A stretch of 26,821 bases of DNA from a virus. A program made the translations under genes and the position numbers. Positions 7,463 through 14,500 of this stretch are shown here, piece by piece. The notes beneath the pieces are model-generated. The model made no database searches. It was not told the DNA's origin and worked only from the letters and a program-made list of their open reading frames with translations. Each line of letters begins with the position of its first letter. The stretch's first letter is position 1. Where the stretch lies: the IMG/VR virus record IMGVR_UViG_3300049203_000089, positions 1-26,821 of that record; one strand, 5' to 3'.

Positions 7463-9279
7463 TGGCCGAATCCGTCCTTCTCCGCGGCCCGGTCAGCGTC
7501 GCCAACCTCACCGCCGCAGCCGGCGTCACCACTACGGAAGACGGCTGGTGGCCGTGCCTGGATCTGACCTGGCGCACGCCGGTTCCGGCCTCCATCACCA
7601 AGATCACCGCCCAGGTGCGCGAGCGGGGCGCGGACGGCAGGTACAGCCAGCCCGCCGAGACGGTGATGACGGCCGACGATCTGTTCACCGGGACGGCGAA
7701 GATCGTCAACGGCGTCAGCGTCGGCCAGCACTTGGAGGTGCGACTATTCCCGGCGGGCGCGCCCGGCCTGCCGTTCCAGGCGACGCCGTGGGTGGAGGTG
7801 ACGACGTCCTGGGATGCGCTGATCGCGGCGTTGGGCGGGCTCAATCTCGGCTGCGGCGCCACGGTGTGCGGCGACGAAGTCGAGTTCGTGCAGGCAAAGC
7901 CCGCGAACGCGAGCTACGCCGTGACGCTTGATGGCGCTCCAACACTCGGCAATTGGCTTATCGCGTTCGGCTTCCACAATAGCGCGCTGCCGGCGGCGAA
8001 CACCGGATGGACATCTTTCGCCACGCATAACCAAACTGTGCAGGGTCCATATGTCCGCCTGGTCTACAAGCAGGCAGGAGGCAGCGAGACAGCAAGCCAG
8101 ACGCCGTTCTCGGGCTCTGCGGGGAGCCGCGGCGGTGTGACGGTTGTTGAGCTGACCGGCCTCCTCGGGGGCTTCCCGGCGCTGCTCCAGGCCGTCACCT
8201 TCGCCGAGGCGCCGGCCACTGGAAACGCCACTGCTACCGTCTCGGATGACACCACGGCCGACAACACCTTCGCGCTGGCCTTCAGCGGTTGGCAGGACGC
8301 GGCGAACCAGATCTTCACCCTGGCGCTGGACTCCGAATGGCAAGGCCCGAACGCCTCCAGCCCCAATACCGATCAGCGCGCCCAGGTTTCCGGCTATCGC
8401 GAGATCACCGGCTCGGGTGAGACTGTCACCGCGACCACTACGACGGGCGTCGCCCACTACGGCCTGACCGCGGCGCTTTTGCTGATCACCTCGCCGAAGT
8501 CGCGCAGGATCGGCGCTCTCAGCATCCGCGACGAAGGGACAGAGGTCGAGGACGTCCCGAGCGCCATCAACTTCACCGGCGCAGGACTGGTTGCGACTGC
8601 CGATGGCGCTGGGGGCGTAACCGTCACGCTGAACAGCGACACAGATCCCGCTTTCACCGCCGATAGCGACGACGTCATTCCTACGCAGGCCGCGGTCAAA
8701 GCGTACGTCGATGCGAACGTCGGCGCGGCTATCGAGGTTCAGGACGAGGGCGTCACCGAAACCTCGGCTCTCGTAAGCCTGAACTTCACCGGCGCCGGCG
8801 TCACGGCGACGGATGACGGCTTCGGCAATGTCGCCGTGAACGTTCCTGGCGGTGGAACATCGTTCAGCGGCTGCATGGTCCACAAGTCCGCCAATCTGAC
8901 CGGCCAGAACTTCGTGACCGCCACCCGCATTACGTGGGACACTGAGGACTATGACACCGGCGGCTGGCACGAGAGTGTCACCAACCCGGGCCGGCTGACC
9001 GTGCCTTCTGGCGTCACGATGGTCGATATCAACGCATTCGTCCGGAACGACAACGTCACGGCGAACAGCTTCTCGGCGATCTTCATATACAAGAACGGCT
9101 CGTTTATCCGAATGGTGAACACCTCCACGTCTAACCTTGAGAGGTGGCTCAACATCACCCTGCAAGGCTACCCGGTCACGGCCGGCGATTACTTCGAGAT
9201 CTTCATCCAGACCCAGAGCGACACGTCGACCGACATTCTGGCGGGACAGTCATCATTCGCAATCAGGGCTGTGGGGTAG
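7462..9279 (+). CDS. Tail fibre / receptor-binding protein with C1q-like C-terminus
   Basis: The 605-residue protein has the layout of a fibre. Residues 1-110 look like a beta-sandwich domain attaching to the tail. A middle beta-rich domain follows to about residue 345. Two copies of an 'NFTGAGhxAT.DG.G.V.V' repeat occur near residues 370-392 and 440-463, with a 'VIPTQAAVKAYVDANV' segment between them, a motif common in tail fibres. From about residue 466 to the end a SGCMVHKS ... WDTEDYDTGGWHE ... FIYKNGSFIR region resembles the C1q/TNF-like jelly-roll trimer head. This head would be the receptor-binding tip. The domain assignment is by pattern. Confidence 0.8.
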   Translation: MAESVLLRGPVSVANLTAAAGVTTTEDGWWPCLDLTWRTPVPASITKITAQVRERGADGRYSQPAETVMTADDLFTGTAKIVNGVSVGQHLEVRLFPAGAPGLPFQATPWVEVTTSWDALIAALGGLNLGCGATVCGDEVEFVQAKPANASYAVTLDGAPTLGNWLIAFGFHNSALPAANTGWTSFATHNQTVQGPYVRLVYKQAGGSETASQTPFSGSAGSRGGVTVVELTGLLGGFPALLQAVTFAEAPATGNATATVSDDTTADNTFALAFSGWQDAANQIFTLALDSEWQGPNASSPNTDQRAQVSGYREITGSGETVTATTTTGVAHYGLTAALLLITSPKSRRIGALSIRDEGTEVEDVPSAINFTGAGLVATADGAGGVTVTLNSDTDPAFTADSDDVIPTQAAVKAYVDANVGAAIEVQDEGVTETSALVSLNFTGAGVTATDDGFGNVAVNVPGGGTSFSGCMVHKSANLTGQNFVTATRITWDTEDYDTGGWHESVTNPGRLTVPSGVTMVDINAFVRNDNVTANSFSAIFIYKNGSFIRMVNTSTSNLERWLNITLQGYPVTAGDYFEIFIQTQSDTSTDILAGQSSFAIRAVG

Positions 9280-9301
9280 CTTCCGGCCCGTCCAACCCGC
9301 C

Positions 9302-9403
9302 CTAGCGTCTGCCCTGGCCCAGCGAGGCCAGCCCGGCGAGCACGGCCAGAGCGACGACGACCACGGCGAACGCGATCAGGCCGAACATCAGCAAAGGGTC
9401 CAT
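9302..9403 (-). CDS. Tiny membrane protein (33 residues), reverse strand
   Basis: A short minus-strand frame, MDPLLMFGLIAFAVVVVALA followed by VLAGLASLGQGRR, lies in the gap between the fibre and glycosyltransferase genes. It consists of one clear hydrophobic helix (about residues 4-26) and a short basic tail. Such peptides are common in phages and bacterial genomes, but no function can be given. There is no strong Shine-Dalgarno sequence before the ATG, so translation is uncertain. The regular transmembrane pattern makes a chance frame less likely. It lies convergent to the fibre gene and divergent from the next gene. Confidence 0.45.
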   Translation of the reverse strand: MDPLLMFGLIAFAVVVVALAVLAGLASLGQGRR

Positions 9404-9449
9404 CGGCTTAACTTAACAGCAAGGGGCGAGGTGTCCATAGTCGCGCCTT

Positions 9450-10523
9450 ATGACGCGGGCGTGGTTCGCAATCTTGGCGGTCGTGGTCGCGTGTTCGGCC
9501 TGGATCGACGTGCTCGTTCTGCGCGGCGTCATGCGCGGTTGGCCGGAGTTCCCGACCGACTTCGTGACTTTCTGGACGGCGGGCAAGGTCCCCTGGCCCA
9601 CGGTCTACGACGTGGCCGAGCTGACCCGGTTGCAGATGTGGGCGGGGTTCAAGGAAACCGCCATCCGGCCTTTCGCCTACCCGCCCACGTTTCTGTTCCT
9701 GCTCAACCCGCTCGGGCGACTGCAGCTCTTGCCGGCGTTGCTGATCTGGCTGTCCGTGGGGATTTCGCTCTATGCGCTGGCGTGCTGGCGGCTGATCGGC
9801 AAGGCGTGGCCGTTGGCGCTGCTGAGCCCTGCGGTGGCATGTGCGGCGGCGACGGGACAGGTGACGTTCCTGGTGGGCGCCGGGTTGATCATGGGCGTGC
9901 TGTGGCTCCCGGCAAGGCCGATCCTGGCGGGCGTCGTGTTCGGGGCGCTGGCGACCGTCAAGCCGCAGGCCGTGGTTCTGGTCCCGTTGGCGCTGGTGGT
10001 CGGCCGGCATTGGCGGGCAGGGGGCGCAAGTCTCGTCTCCGGCGCGCTGATCGGGCTCGCCTCCCTGGCGGTGCATAAGGGGCTGTGGGTCGAATGGCTC
10101 GGCTCCCTCAGCGAGTTCAACGCGATCATCGAAGGCGAGTGGTGGGTGGCGACGATCGGCGTCACGCCGAAGATCGCCGCCAAGGCGCTGGGCCTGGGCG
10201 GGGCGTGGCAGTTGGCCTTCCTGGTCGCCGGCGCCGTCTCGGCCGTCCTGCTGGTGGTGATGGCGTTCCGTAAGGACGATCCGATCATGCGCTATGGCGC
10301 GCTCTCGGCGGGCTTCCTCCTGATCTCGCCCTATGCGCTATGGTACGAACTGGCCATGCTTCAGCCGGTGGCGGCGAGCTTTCTGCTCAGCCGCTCATGG
10401 CCGCAGCGCGGGGCAGGGCTCGTGGTCTACAGCCTGTTCGCCAAATGGGCCGCACCGATGGCGCTGGCCGCTGCGCTCGCTGGACGCGGGTTCCGCAAAG
10501 AGACGACAGAGTTTCTCAACTGA
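9450..10523 (+). CDS. GT87-family (DUF2029) membrane glycosyltransferase
   Basis: The 357-residue protein is strongly hydrophobic with about nine to ten membrane helices. It carries the pattern of GT-C fold glycosyltransferase family 87: TDFVTFWTAGK (36-46), YDVAEL (53-58), FAYPPTFLFLLNPLGRL (75-91), a GQVTFLV segment (136-142), ATVKPQAVVLVPLALVVG (168-185) and SPYALWYELAMLQP near 293-306. Family members move mannose or another sugar from a polyprenyl-phosphate donor to a glycan or lipid at the membrane. In a phage this is unusual. Its place beside the fibre gene suggests it may change a host surface glycan, blocking superinfection or altering serotype, as O-antigen converting enzymes do. The role is inference. 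The family call is good; the substrate is not visible. Confidence 0.85.
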   Translation: MTRAWFAILAVVVACSAWIDVLVLRGVMRGWPEFPTDFVTFWTAGKVPWPTVYDVAELTRLQMWAGFKETAIRPFAYPPTFLFLLNPLGRLQLLPALLIWLSVGISLYALACWRLIGKAWPLALLSPAVACAAATGQVTFLVGAGLIMGVLWLPARPILAGVVFGALATVKPQAVVLVPLALVVGRHWRAGGASLVSGALIGLASLAVHKGLWVEWLGSLSEFNAIIEGEWWVATIGVTPKIAAKALGLGGAWQLAFLVAGAVSAVLLVVMAFRKDDPIMRYGALSAGFLLISPYALWYELAMLQPVAASFLLSRSWPQRGAGLVVYSLFAKWAAPMALAAALAGRGFRKETTEFLN

Positions 10524-10559
10524 CCCCGCGCTCGCGGCCGGTCCTGGCGCGAGCACCCT

Positions 10560-10685
10560 ATGACATCCGACCAAGCCGAGGCGCTCCGTCGCCGATACAG
10601 CCACGCCCGCAAGCTCTGGCGTGAAGCGATCAACTGGCCAGCGCCAGGAGATCAGCCCAAGCCTGAATCCACTAGTAACCAGTAA
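10560..10685 (+). CDS. Small hypothetical protein (41 residues)
   Basis: The frame runs from ATG at 10560 to TAA at 10683-10685. The peptide begins MTSDQAEALRRRYSHARKLW and is a basic amphipathic helix followed by a Pro-rich tail. It fills the gap between the glycosyltransferase and the holin-like gene on the same strand. I do not recognise it. No convincing ribosome-binding site lies upstream, which lowers confidence. It could be a real helix-rich phage peptide or an unused frame. Confidence 0.45.
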   Translation: MTSDQAEALRRRYSHARKLWREAINWPAPGDQPKPESTSNQ

Positions 10686-10710
10686 GCGTTTTCACGCCGG
10701 GGGGCGTTGG

Positions 10711-11118
10711 ATGAGACTCGACATGCCAGACACATCGACCATGACCATGGAAGAGAAGTTCGACACGTTGAAGACGGCGATTTTCCAGACGCATGGGTGC
10801 TTGGAAAGTCATCGCGATGAGACCCGAGCCAGCTTCGGGGTTGTGACGACTAAGCTCGGCCAGCTGACCACAGCCATGGACATCAGCATCGCCCAGAATG
10901 AGTCACTCGCGAAGCGGCTGGGCGCGGTGAACAAGGATGGCAGCGTTCAGAGCCCGGAAAAGGTCAGGGCCGCCGTGGGCGCCTGGCCGATGTGGAAGCT
11001 GGCGCTGGCGGTCGTGGGTTCGTTCACTGGCGTTATCGGCCTGCTGAAGTTCCTCTTCCTGTTTGCGCCGGCTGTGTGGGCCGGGTTCGTGCAAGCCGTG
11101 ATGGCCTCTCCAACTTGA
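10711..11118 (+). CDS. Holin-like membrane protein with coiled-coil N-terminus
   Basis: The protein is 135 residues from the ATG at 10711, which follows a G-rich sequence (GGGGGGCG). Residues about 12-75 form a soluble helical region (MEEKFDTLKTAIF ... SLAKRLG). Residues about 93-132 are hydrophobic (MWKLALAVVGSFTGVIGLLK, then FLFLFAPAVWAGF), enough for one or two membrane helices. Proteins of this shape, lying just before an endolysin, often act as holin or antiholin. Nothing in the sequence proves pore formation, and a membrane-anchored accessory protein is possible. A further upstream in-frame ATG at 10621 exists, but its extension looks non-coding. Its last bases overlap the next small gene. 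Confidence 0.6.
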   Translation: MRLDMPDTSTMTMEEKFDTLKTAIFQTHGCLESHRDETRASFGVVTTKLGQLTTAMDISIAQNESLAKRLGAVNKDGSVQSPEKVRAAVGAWPMWKLALAVVGSFTGVIGLLKFLFLFAPAVWAGFVQAVMASPT

Positions 11119-11267
11119 CCGAAGACCCCTTGGGCGAAGACGCCCGACCGCTCTCCGCTGAAGAGGCTGATGAGCTGCGCAGGCTATGGGCCGAGGCGCT
11201 GAAGTCGAAGATCCCGGAATACTCCAACTCTGTGCTGGTTAGGGCTTTCCTTATTCCGAGGGGGTGA
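11115..11267 (+). CDS. Small hypothetical protein coupled to the holin-like gene
   Basis: The frame begins with TTG at 11115, overlapping the upstream stop (TTGA), and encodes 50 residues starting MTEDPLGEDARPLSAEEADE. It is acidic at the start with a helix (ELRRLWAEALKSK) and a hydrophobic end (SVLVRAFLIPRG). The stop/start overlap suggests translational coupling. I do not recognise a family. The rare start codon leaves doubt. It ends head-on against the minus-strand gene at 11251-11541, overlapping it by 17 bases. Confidence 0.45.
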   Translation: MTEDPLGEDARPLSAEEADELRRLWAEALKSKIPEYSNSVLVRAFLIPRG

Positions 11268-11541
11268 GGGCGGCGTCTAGCATCGCGCGGTAGCCGATGA
11301 TTAGCTCCGGGGCATAGAGCCCATATGCGCATTCCAGGGCGAACATCGGATCGCCAGTGGTCGGCTCATAATCCACAGCCTCGGAGGCTGCGACGCCCGC
11401 GCGGATCGCTTCCGGCGTTGGCTCCCGCATCGCCTCGATAGCGGCGCGGGCGAGCGCGAGGGCAACGTCGTTAGGCTCAACGCAGCCGCCCAAGAGCTTC
11501 TCTTGGATCGCCCGCGCAACTCGCTCAATCATCTCGCTCAT
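11251..11541 (-). CDS. Conserved phage hypothetical protein (96 residues)
   Basis: This protein starts MSEMIERVARAIQEKLLGG and continues with LARAAIEAMREPTPEAIRAG, the widespread 'ierVArAi ... ARAAIeAMREPT' pattern of small phage proteins of unknown function. The rest is helical with a LYAPELIIGYRAMLDAAL end. Its ATG overlaps the stop of the next upstream minus-strand gene (ATGA at 11538-11541), so the two form a pair. They lie opposite to the lysis genes, as an inserted minus-strand cassette. No catalytic motif is visible. Confidence 0.7.
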   Translation of the reverse strand: MSEMIERVARAIQEKLLGGCVEPNDVALALARAAIEAMREPTPEAIRAGVAASEAVDYEPTTGDPMFALECAYGLYAPELIIGYRAMLDAALTPSE

Positions 11542-11828
11542 GGAAGCTCCGAGGTGAGGGCGGCCTTCGCCTCAAGCGCTTGACGCATCACGTCGCGCAG
11601 GGCTTCGGCCAGCGTGGACGGCTGGAGCAAGTCGGCGTCAAACCCGGTGTCGAAGCGACGGTCGCGCTCGATCAGGGCGAGGTCGGGGCTCTCCCGCGTC
11701 GGGGCGCAGGTCGCGTCGCAGGACACCTGACATTCACAGACCGAATACCACCAACCCGGAAGCGCGGCCTTGAACTCCGCGATAGCGGCCGGGAGGTCGT
11801 CATGCGTGGTCGAATGCCATTCGTGCAT
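11538..11828 (-). CDS. Conserved phage hypothetical protein (96 residues)
   Basis: The protein has the conserved pattern DLPAAIAEFKAALPGWWYSV, then CECQVSCDATCAPT with four cysteines, then DRRFDTGFDADLLQPSTLAE. This is a recognisable small hypothetical family in alphaproteobacterial phages. The cysteine cluster might bind a metal, but this is not established. It is the first gene of the two-gene minus-strand cassette, with the second coupled by an ATGA overlap. It is divergent from the endolysin gene, with 51 bases between them. Confidence 0.7.
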   Translation of the reverse strand: MHEWHSTTHDDLPAAIAEFKAALPGWWYSVCECQVSCDATCAPTRESPDLALIERDRRFDTGFDADLLQPSTLAEALRDVMRQALEAKAALTSELP

Positions 11829-11879
11829 GCCTGAACTCTAACTCATTCGACGTTGAATCTAAACAGGAAACTGCCTATC
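11829..11879. promoter_or_regulatory. Divergent intergenic region before the endolysin gene
   Basis: These 51 bases separate the start codons of the minus-strand cassette and the endolysin gene and must hold any local control signals for either. They contain an imperfect 14-base palindrome, ATTCGACGTTGAAT at 11847-11860 (one mismatched pair), and an AGGAA ribosome-binding site about ten bases before the endolysin ATG at 11880. No convincing -35/-10 pair stands out. Confidence 0.3.
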
Positions 11880-12368
11880 ATGGCCAATAACGCCAAGGCT
11901 GTCGGCGTCGCGGTCGGCGCGCTGCTCATTGCGGGCGGCGTCGCCACACGCGAGCTGATCGCGCCCAACGAAGGGCTGGAGCAGGTCGGCTATATCGACC
12001 CGACCGGCACGGCCACCGCCTGCCTCGGCCACGTCAAGACGGCCAAGGTCGGCGCCTACTACAGCCAGCAGCAGTGCATGGCCTTGCTGGCGCAGGACGT
12101 GACCGAGCACGCCATGGCCATCGCGCCATGCATCAAGGTCCCGGTCCCGCACGAGAGCATGGTGGCCTTCATCTCGTTCGGCTTCTGGTCGGGGGCGAAG
12201 AACTTCTGCACCAGCACCCTCGCCAAGAAGCTGAACGCGGGCGATCTCGCGGGCGCCTGCGCTGAGCTGTCCCGCTGGACCTACAGCAGAGGCAAGCAGC
12301 TTCCCGGCCTCGTGCGACGTCGCGCCGAAGAACGCCGCTGGTGTGAATCCGGCCTCCTCAGGAGCTAG
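11880..12368 (+). CDS. SAR-type endolysin, GH24 lysozyme
   Basis: From the ATG at 11880 (AGGAA upstream) the protein is 162 residues. Residues about 5-22 (AKAVGVAVGALLIAGGVA) form a weakly hydrophobic, Gly/Ala-rich signal-arrest-release helix. The catalytic triad of T4-type lysozymes is present as E31, D40 and T46 (NEGLEQVGYIDPTGTAT), with the exact E-9-D-6-T spacing. A GLVRRRAEE motif lies near the end. It cleaves the glycan strands of peptidoglycan. Six cysteines (near 48, 66, 84, 110, 127 and 155) could form disulfides that control activation after release. The usual 'FNVG' is FGFWSG here. An upstream TTG at 11853 is a less likely start. Confidence 0.92.
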   Translation: MANNAKAVGVAVGALLIAGGVATRELIAPNEGLEQVGYIDPTGTATACLGHVKTAKVGAYYSQQQCMALLAQDVTEHAMAIAPCIKVPVPHESMVAFISFGFWSGAKNFCTSTLAKKLNAGDLAGACAELSRWTYSRGKQLPGLVRRRAEERRWCESGLLRS

Positions 12369-12369
12369 C

Positions 12370-12765
12370 ATGTTCGGTCTAGACAAGATCATCGCCGTAG
12401 GGCTGTCAGGCGTCGCGCTGGTGGCCGTGATCGCCGTAGCCTGGGCCGCTCACGACATGGGCGAGCAGAAGCAGCTCAAGCGGGATCAGCCGGTCATCGC
12501 CAAGCTGAACACCGATCTCGCCGAATGCAAGGCGACGCTGGGTCAGCAGCGGGATGCGCTCAAGACCCAGAACGACGCAATCACGCAAATGGGCATCGAG
12601 GCCCAGGAGCGCAAAGCCGCGTCCGACCGCGACATCCGAAAGGCTCGGGACGAGGCGAGGGTGTACCGCGCCAAAGCCGAACGCATCGCCAAGGCGCGAC
12701 CTGGACCGGATCAATGCGCGAGCGCGCGCGAGCTGATCGTCGATGCCTTGGGAACCGAACGATGA
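12370..12765 (+). CDS. i-spanin (Rz-like inner-membrane spanin)
   Basis: The 131-residue protein has one N-terminal membrane helix (about residues 7-28, VGLSGVALVAVIAVAWAA) followed by a long charged helix from about 32 to 115, predicted to be coiled coil (KLNTDLAECKATLGQQRD and onward). This is the shape of an Rz-type i-spanin, which links to the o-spanin and fuses inner and outer membranes at lysis. An AGGAG site precedes the ATG at 12370, one base after the endolysin stop. The stop overlaps the next gene by ATGA. The partner lipoprotein is not adjacent but one gene further on. Confidence 0.8.
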   Translation: MFGLDKIIAVGLSGVALVAVIAVAWAAHDMGEQKQLKRDQPVIAKLNTDLAECKATLGQQRDALKTQNDAITQMGIEAQERKAASDRDIRKARDEARVYRAKAERIAKARPGPDQCASARELIVDALGTER

Positions 12766-13190
12766 TGGACGACGGTCTAGAGCCTCGCAAGGTCCACAAC
12801 GGCGGCTTTTCGACTGACGCGACCGATCCCGATGCCGTCAAGGCGCTGGCTCGACGGCTCATCCGGCCGCTGCGGGAGCGCGCGAAGGCGTTGGGGTACG
12901 CGCTCACCATTCACGGAAGCCTGGAGCGGGACATCGATCTGGTGGCCGTGCCATGGACAGACAGGGCGTGGCCCGCCGAGGCGCTCGCCAACAACTTCCG
13001 GCAGGTTCTCGAAAAACTCTACGGCATCGGCCTAGAGGTCGGCCCTTCGGAGGAACCGGCGAAGGCCAAGCCTCACGGGCGCCTGTGTTGGTCCTTCTGG
13101 ATCCGATCGTGGACCTACGTCGACCTCTCCGTTTTTCCGCCCTCCAGTCCCGCGCCGGTCGAAGGTGACAAATCCCGGGAGGCCCAATGA
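12762..13190 (+). CDS. Conserved phage protein with nucleotidyltransferase-like motif
   Basis: The 142-residue protein (ATG at 12762, overlapping the i-spanin stop) contains RERAKALGYALTIHGSLERD followed by IDLVAVPWTDRAW. The 'hGSxxRDIDLh' core recalls the GS...D.D motif of the polymerase-beta nucleotidyltransferase fold, but the spacing between the GS and the aspartates is shorter than in active enzymes such as MNT-type antitoxins. A later PHGRLCWSFWI...YVDLSVFPP segment looks conserved and might supply a third acidic residue. I recognise this as a recurring phage hypothetical family, without a proven activity. It lies between the two spanin genes, coupled to both by ATGA overlaps. Confidence 0.7.
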   Translation: MMDDGLEPRKVHNGGFSTDATDPDAVKALARRLIRPLRERAKALGYALTIHGSLERDIDLVAVPWTDRAWPAEALANNFRQVLEKLYGIGLEVGPSEEPAKAKPHGRLCWSFWIRSWTYVDLSVFPPSSPAPVEGDKSREAQ

Positions 13191-13444
13191 AACGCGTCGC
13201 CATCCTTGCCGCGCTCGCGCTCGCCGCCTGCGCCCACACCGAACCCCGCGTCGTGGTGCAGCGGGTTTCCGTACCTGTCAGCGTGCCGTGCAAGGTCACG
13301 CTCCCCGCCCGTCCCGCCTACGCCGCCCACACGGTCAGCCTGGACGGAACTATCTTCGATCTGGTCCAGGCTCTGCTGATCGACAGAGAGACGCGCAAGG
13401 CCCGCGAAGCCGAGCTGGAGGCCGCCGCCAAGGCGTGCAGCTAA
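13187..13444 (+). CDS. o-spanin (Rz1-like outer-membrane lipoprotein)
   Basis: The 85-residue protein begins with a lipoprotein signal peptide, MKRVAILAALALAAC, with a lipobox ALAAC and the modified Cys at residue 15. The mature part is about 70 residues with a hydrophilic body, several prolines (PVSVPCK, LPARP) and a final helix rich in Ala, Glu and Arg. Lipobox, size and position after an i-spanin identify it as the outer-membrane spanin partner. Its start overlaps the upstream stop (ATGA). It ends just before the convergent minus-strand gene at 13445. Confidence 0.75.
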   Translation: MKRVAILAALALAACAHTEPRVVVQRVSVPVSVPCKVTLPARPAYAAHTVSLDGTIFDLVQALLIDRETRKAREAELEAAAKACS

Positions 13445-13657
13445 TCAGATCTCCCCGTCATCAGCCCGAGGCTTCCGCACCTTCAGCGCCTCAGGCCCGA
13501 CGAGCCCGCGCACCGTCAGGATCGCGACGAGTTCCCTGTACGCCACGTTGAGCTCGATCGGGTGGCCATGAGCGTCACGAAAGCCGGCGCCGCTGATCTG
13601 GTCCATCAGGTCGACCACGGCGTCGATGATCTCGGCGGTGTCATCGACGCCGCTCAT
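13445..13657 (-). CDS. Small hypothetical protein (70 residues)
   Basis: From the ATG at 13657 the protein starts MSGVDDTAEIIDAVVDLMDQ and contains a GFRDAHGHPIELNVAYRELV segment. It is acidic at the start and basic near the end (LKVRKPRADDGEI). No known family comes to mind. The start overlaps the upstream gene's stop (ATGA), so this is the last gene of a four-gene minus-strand group. It lies head-on against the o-spanin gene. Confidence 0.6.
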   Translation of the reverse strand: MSGVDDTAEIIDAVVDLMDQISGAGFRDAHGHPIELNVAYRELVAILTVRGLVGPEALKVRKPRADDGEI

Positions 13658-13923
13658 GCGGGCTCCCAGCGCACCCGCCACCGGCCGCGGGGCTGGCGCT
13701 CCCGTTCCTCGCGGAGCTTAGCCTGTCGCTTCAAATACGCCCTGACCATGATGCCCAGCACGATCGGCGCATAGACGTGCGGCTTTCGGGTTCCACATGG
13801 CACGGTGAGGGAGGGCCCATAGCCCGGCGCGCGGACGCAGACACAGCCGCCCTGCCGGATTGTCCAATCGCCGCGGACCACGCGACCTTCAACCTCGACC
13901 TTGATCGGATAGAACCCAGCCAT
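13654..13923 (-). CDS. Small hypothetical protein (89 residues)
   Basis: I chose the ATG at 13923 (MAGFYPIKVEVEGRVVRGDW) over an upstream TTG at 13956. The beta-rich front is followed by QGGCVCVRAPGYGPSLTV with two cysteines, and by a strongly basic helical end (LKRQAKLREERERQPRGRW). This could be a small nucleic-acid-binding protein, but no motif proves it. It is coupled to the next gene by an ATGA overlap. Confidence 0.6.
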   Translation of the reverse strand: MAGFYPIKVEVEGRVVRGDWTIRQGGCVCVRAPGYGPSLTVPCGTRKPHVYAPIVLGIMVRAYLKRQAKLREERERQPRGRWRVRWEPA

Positions 13924-13965
13924 TCCGGGTAGATAGGCGGGGAGGGCGCGGGACAAGCGCGGCCA

Positions 13966-14235
13966 CTACTTCTGAGCCGGCGCGCTCCGCAGCAGGCCTT
14001 CCGGCGTCGATCGATCCTGCAGATAGTCCACATAGCCTTCAGACCCGCCGCAGCTGTCACACTTCAGCCGGGAGACGACCTCCCCCACCGCCACGCCCTG
14101 AGGCATGGCGACAAGCTGCCGATGCGCCAGCTTCCCCTCATGCCCGCATGGACACCTGATCCGTAGCAGCCAGCACTTCTCGACGAACAGGCCGACCGTC
14201 CAGGCTCCTACACGAGGGTCGATGTAGAAGGTCAC
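13966..14235 (-). CDS. Small putative zinc-ribbon protein (89 residues)
   Basis: The protein starts MTFYIDPRVGAWTVGLFVEK and carries two cysteine pairs, RCPCGHEG (near residues 27-34) and KCDSCGG (near 58-64), spaced as in a zinc ribbon. Such proteins may bind nucleic acid or act as adaptor domains. The family appears in phage genomes as hypothetical. Its ATG overlaps the stop of the upstream gene by four bases (14232-14235). Confidence 0.7.
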   Translation of the reverse strand: MTFYIDPRVGAWTVGLFVEKCWLLRIRCPCGHEGKLAHRQLVAMPQGVAVGEVVSRLKCDSCGGSEGYVDYLQDRSTPEGLLRSAPAQK

Positions 14236-14408
14236 GGCCTATCGAACTGAAGCCGCTCGCTCACATCGTCGAGGGTGTCCATGATCTTCGACAGGATCTC
14301 CCGCTCGGCTGCGATCAGGTCTGGATCGCCAAGGTGGTCGGCTCCGTCGTAGCGGGCGCGGAGGTGAGAGCGGGCGAAGTCGAGGCGGGCGAGGAGGGGG
14401 TCGGTCAA
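14232..14408 (-). CDS. Small helical hypothetical protein next to the attachment core
   Basis: The conserved-looking part runs LTDPLLARLDFARSHLRARY, then DGADHLGDPDLIAAEREILS, a short two-helix protein. I place the start at a TTG at 14408, giving 58 residues; a TTG at 14480 would add a less protein-like extension of 24 residues. Similar 'TDPLLaRLd.aR..L' proteins occur in phages without known function. It is the first gene of the minus-strand group left of the attachment core, so its promoter may lie close to the attachment site. Confidence 0.5.
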   Translation of the reverse strand: MTDPLLARLDFARSHLRARYDGADHLGDPDLIAAEREILSKIMDTLDDVSERLQFDRP

Positions 14409-14500
14409 ATCGTCAGACTCGTGCGAAAAGCTGAGTGTTTCTAAGCCGTGAACTGAACGGGAACAGTTAGGCGGCCGCAAGCGCTTTCAATGGCCTGAGA

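Noticed and set aside
7744-9165. A 473-residue open frame on the minus strand
   Set aside because: It lies antisense to the fibre gene, whose protein has recognisable repeats; the reverse frame is Arg/Gly/Val-rich with no motif.
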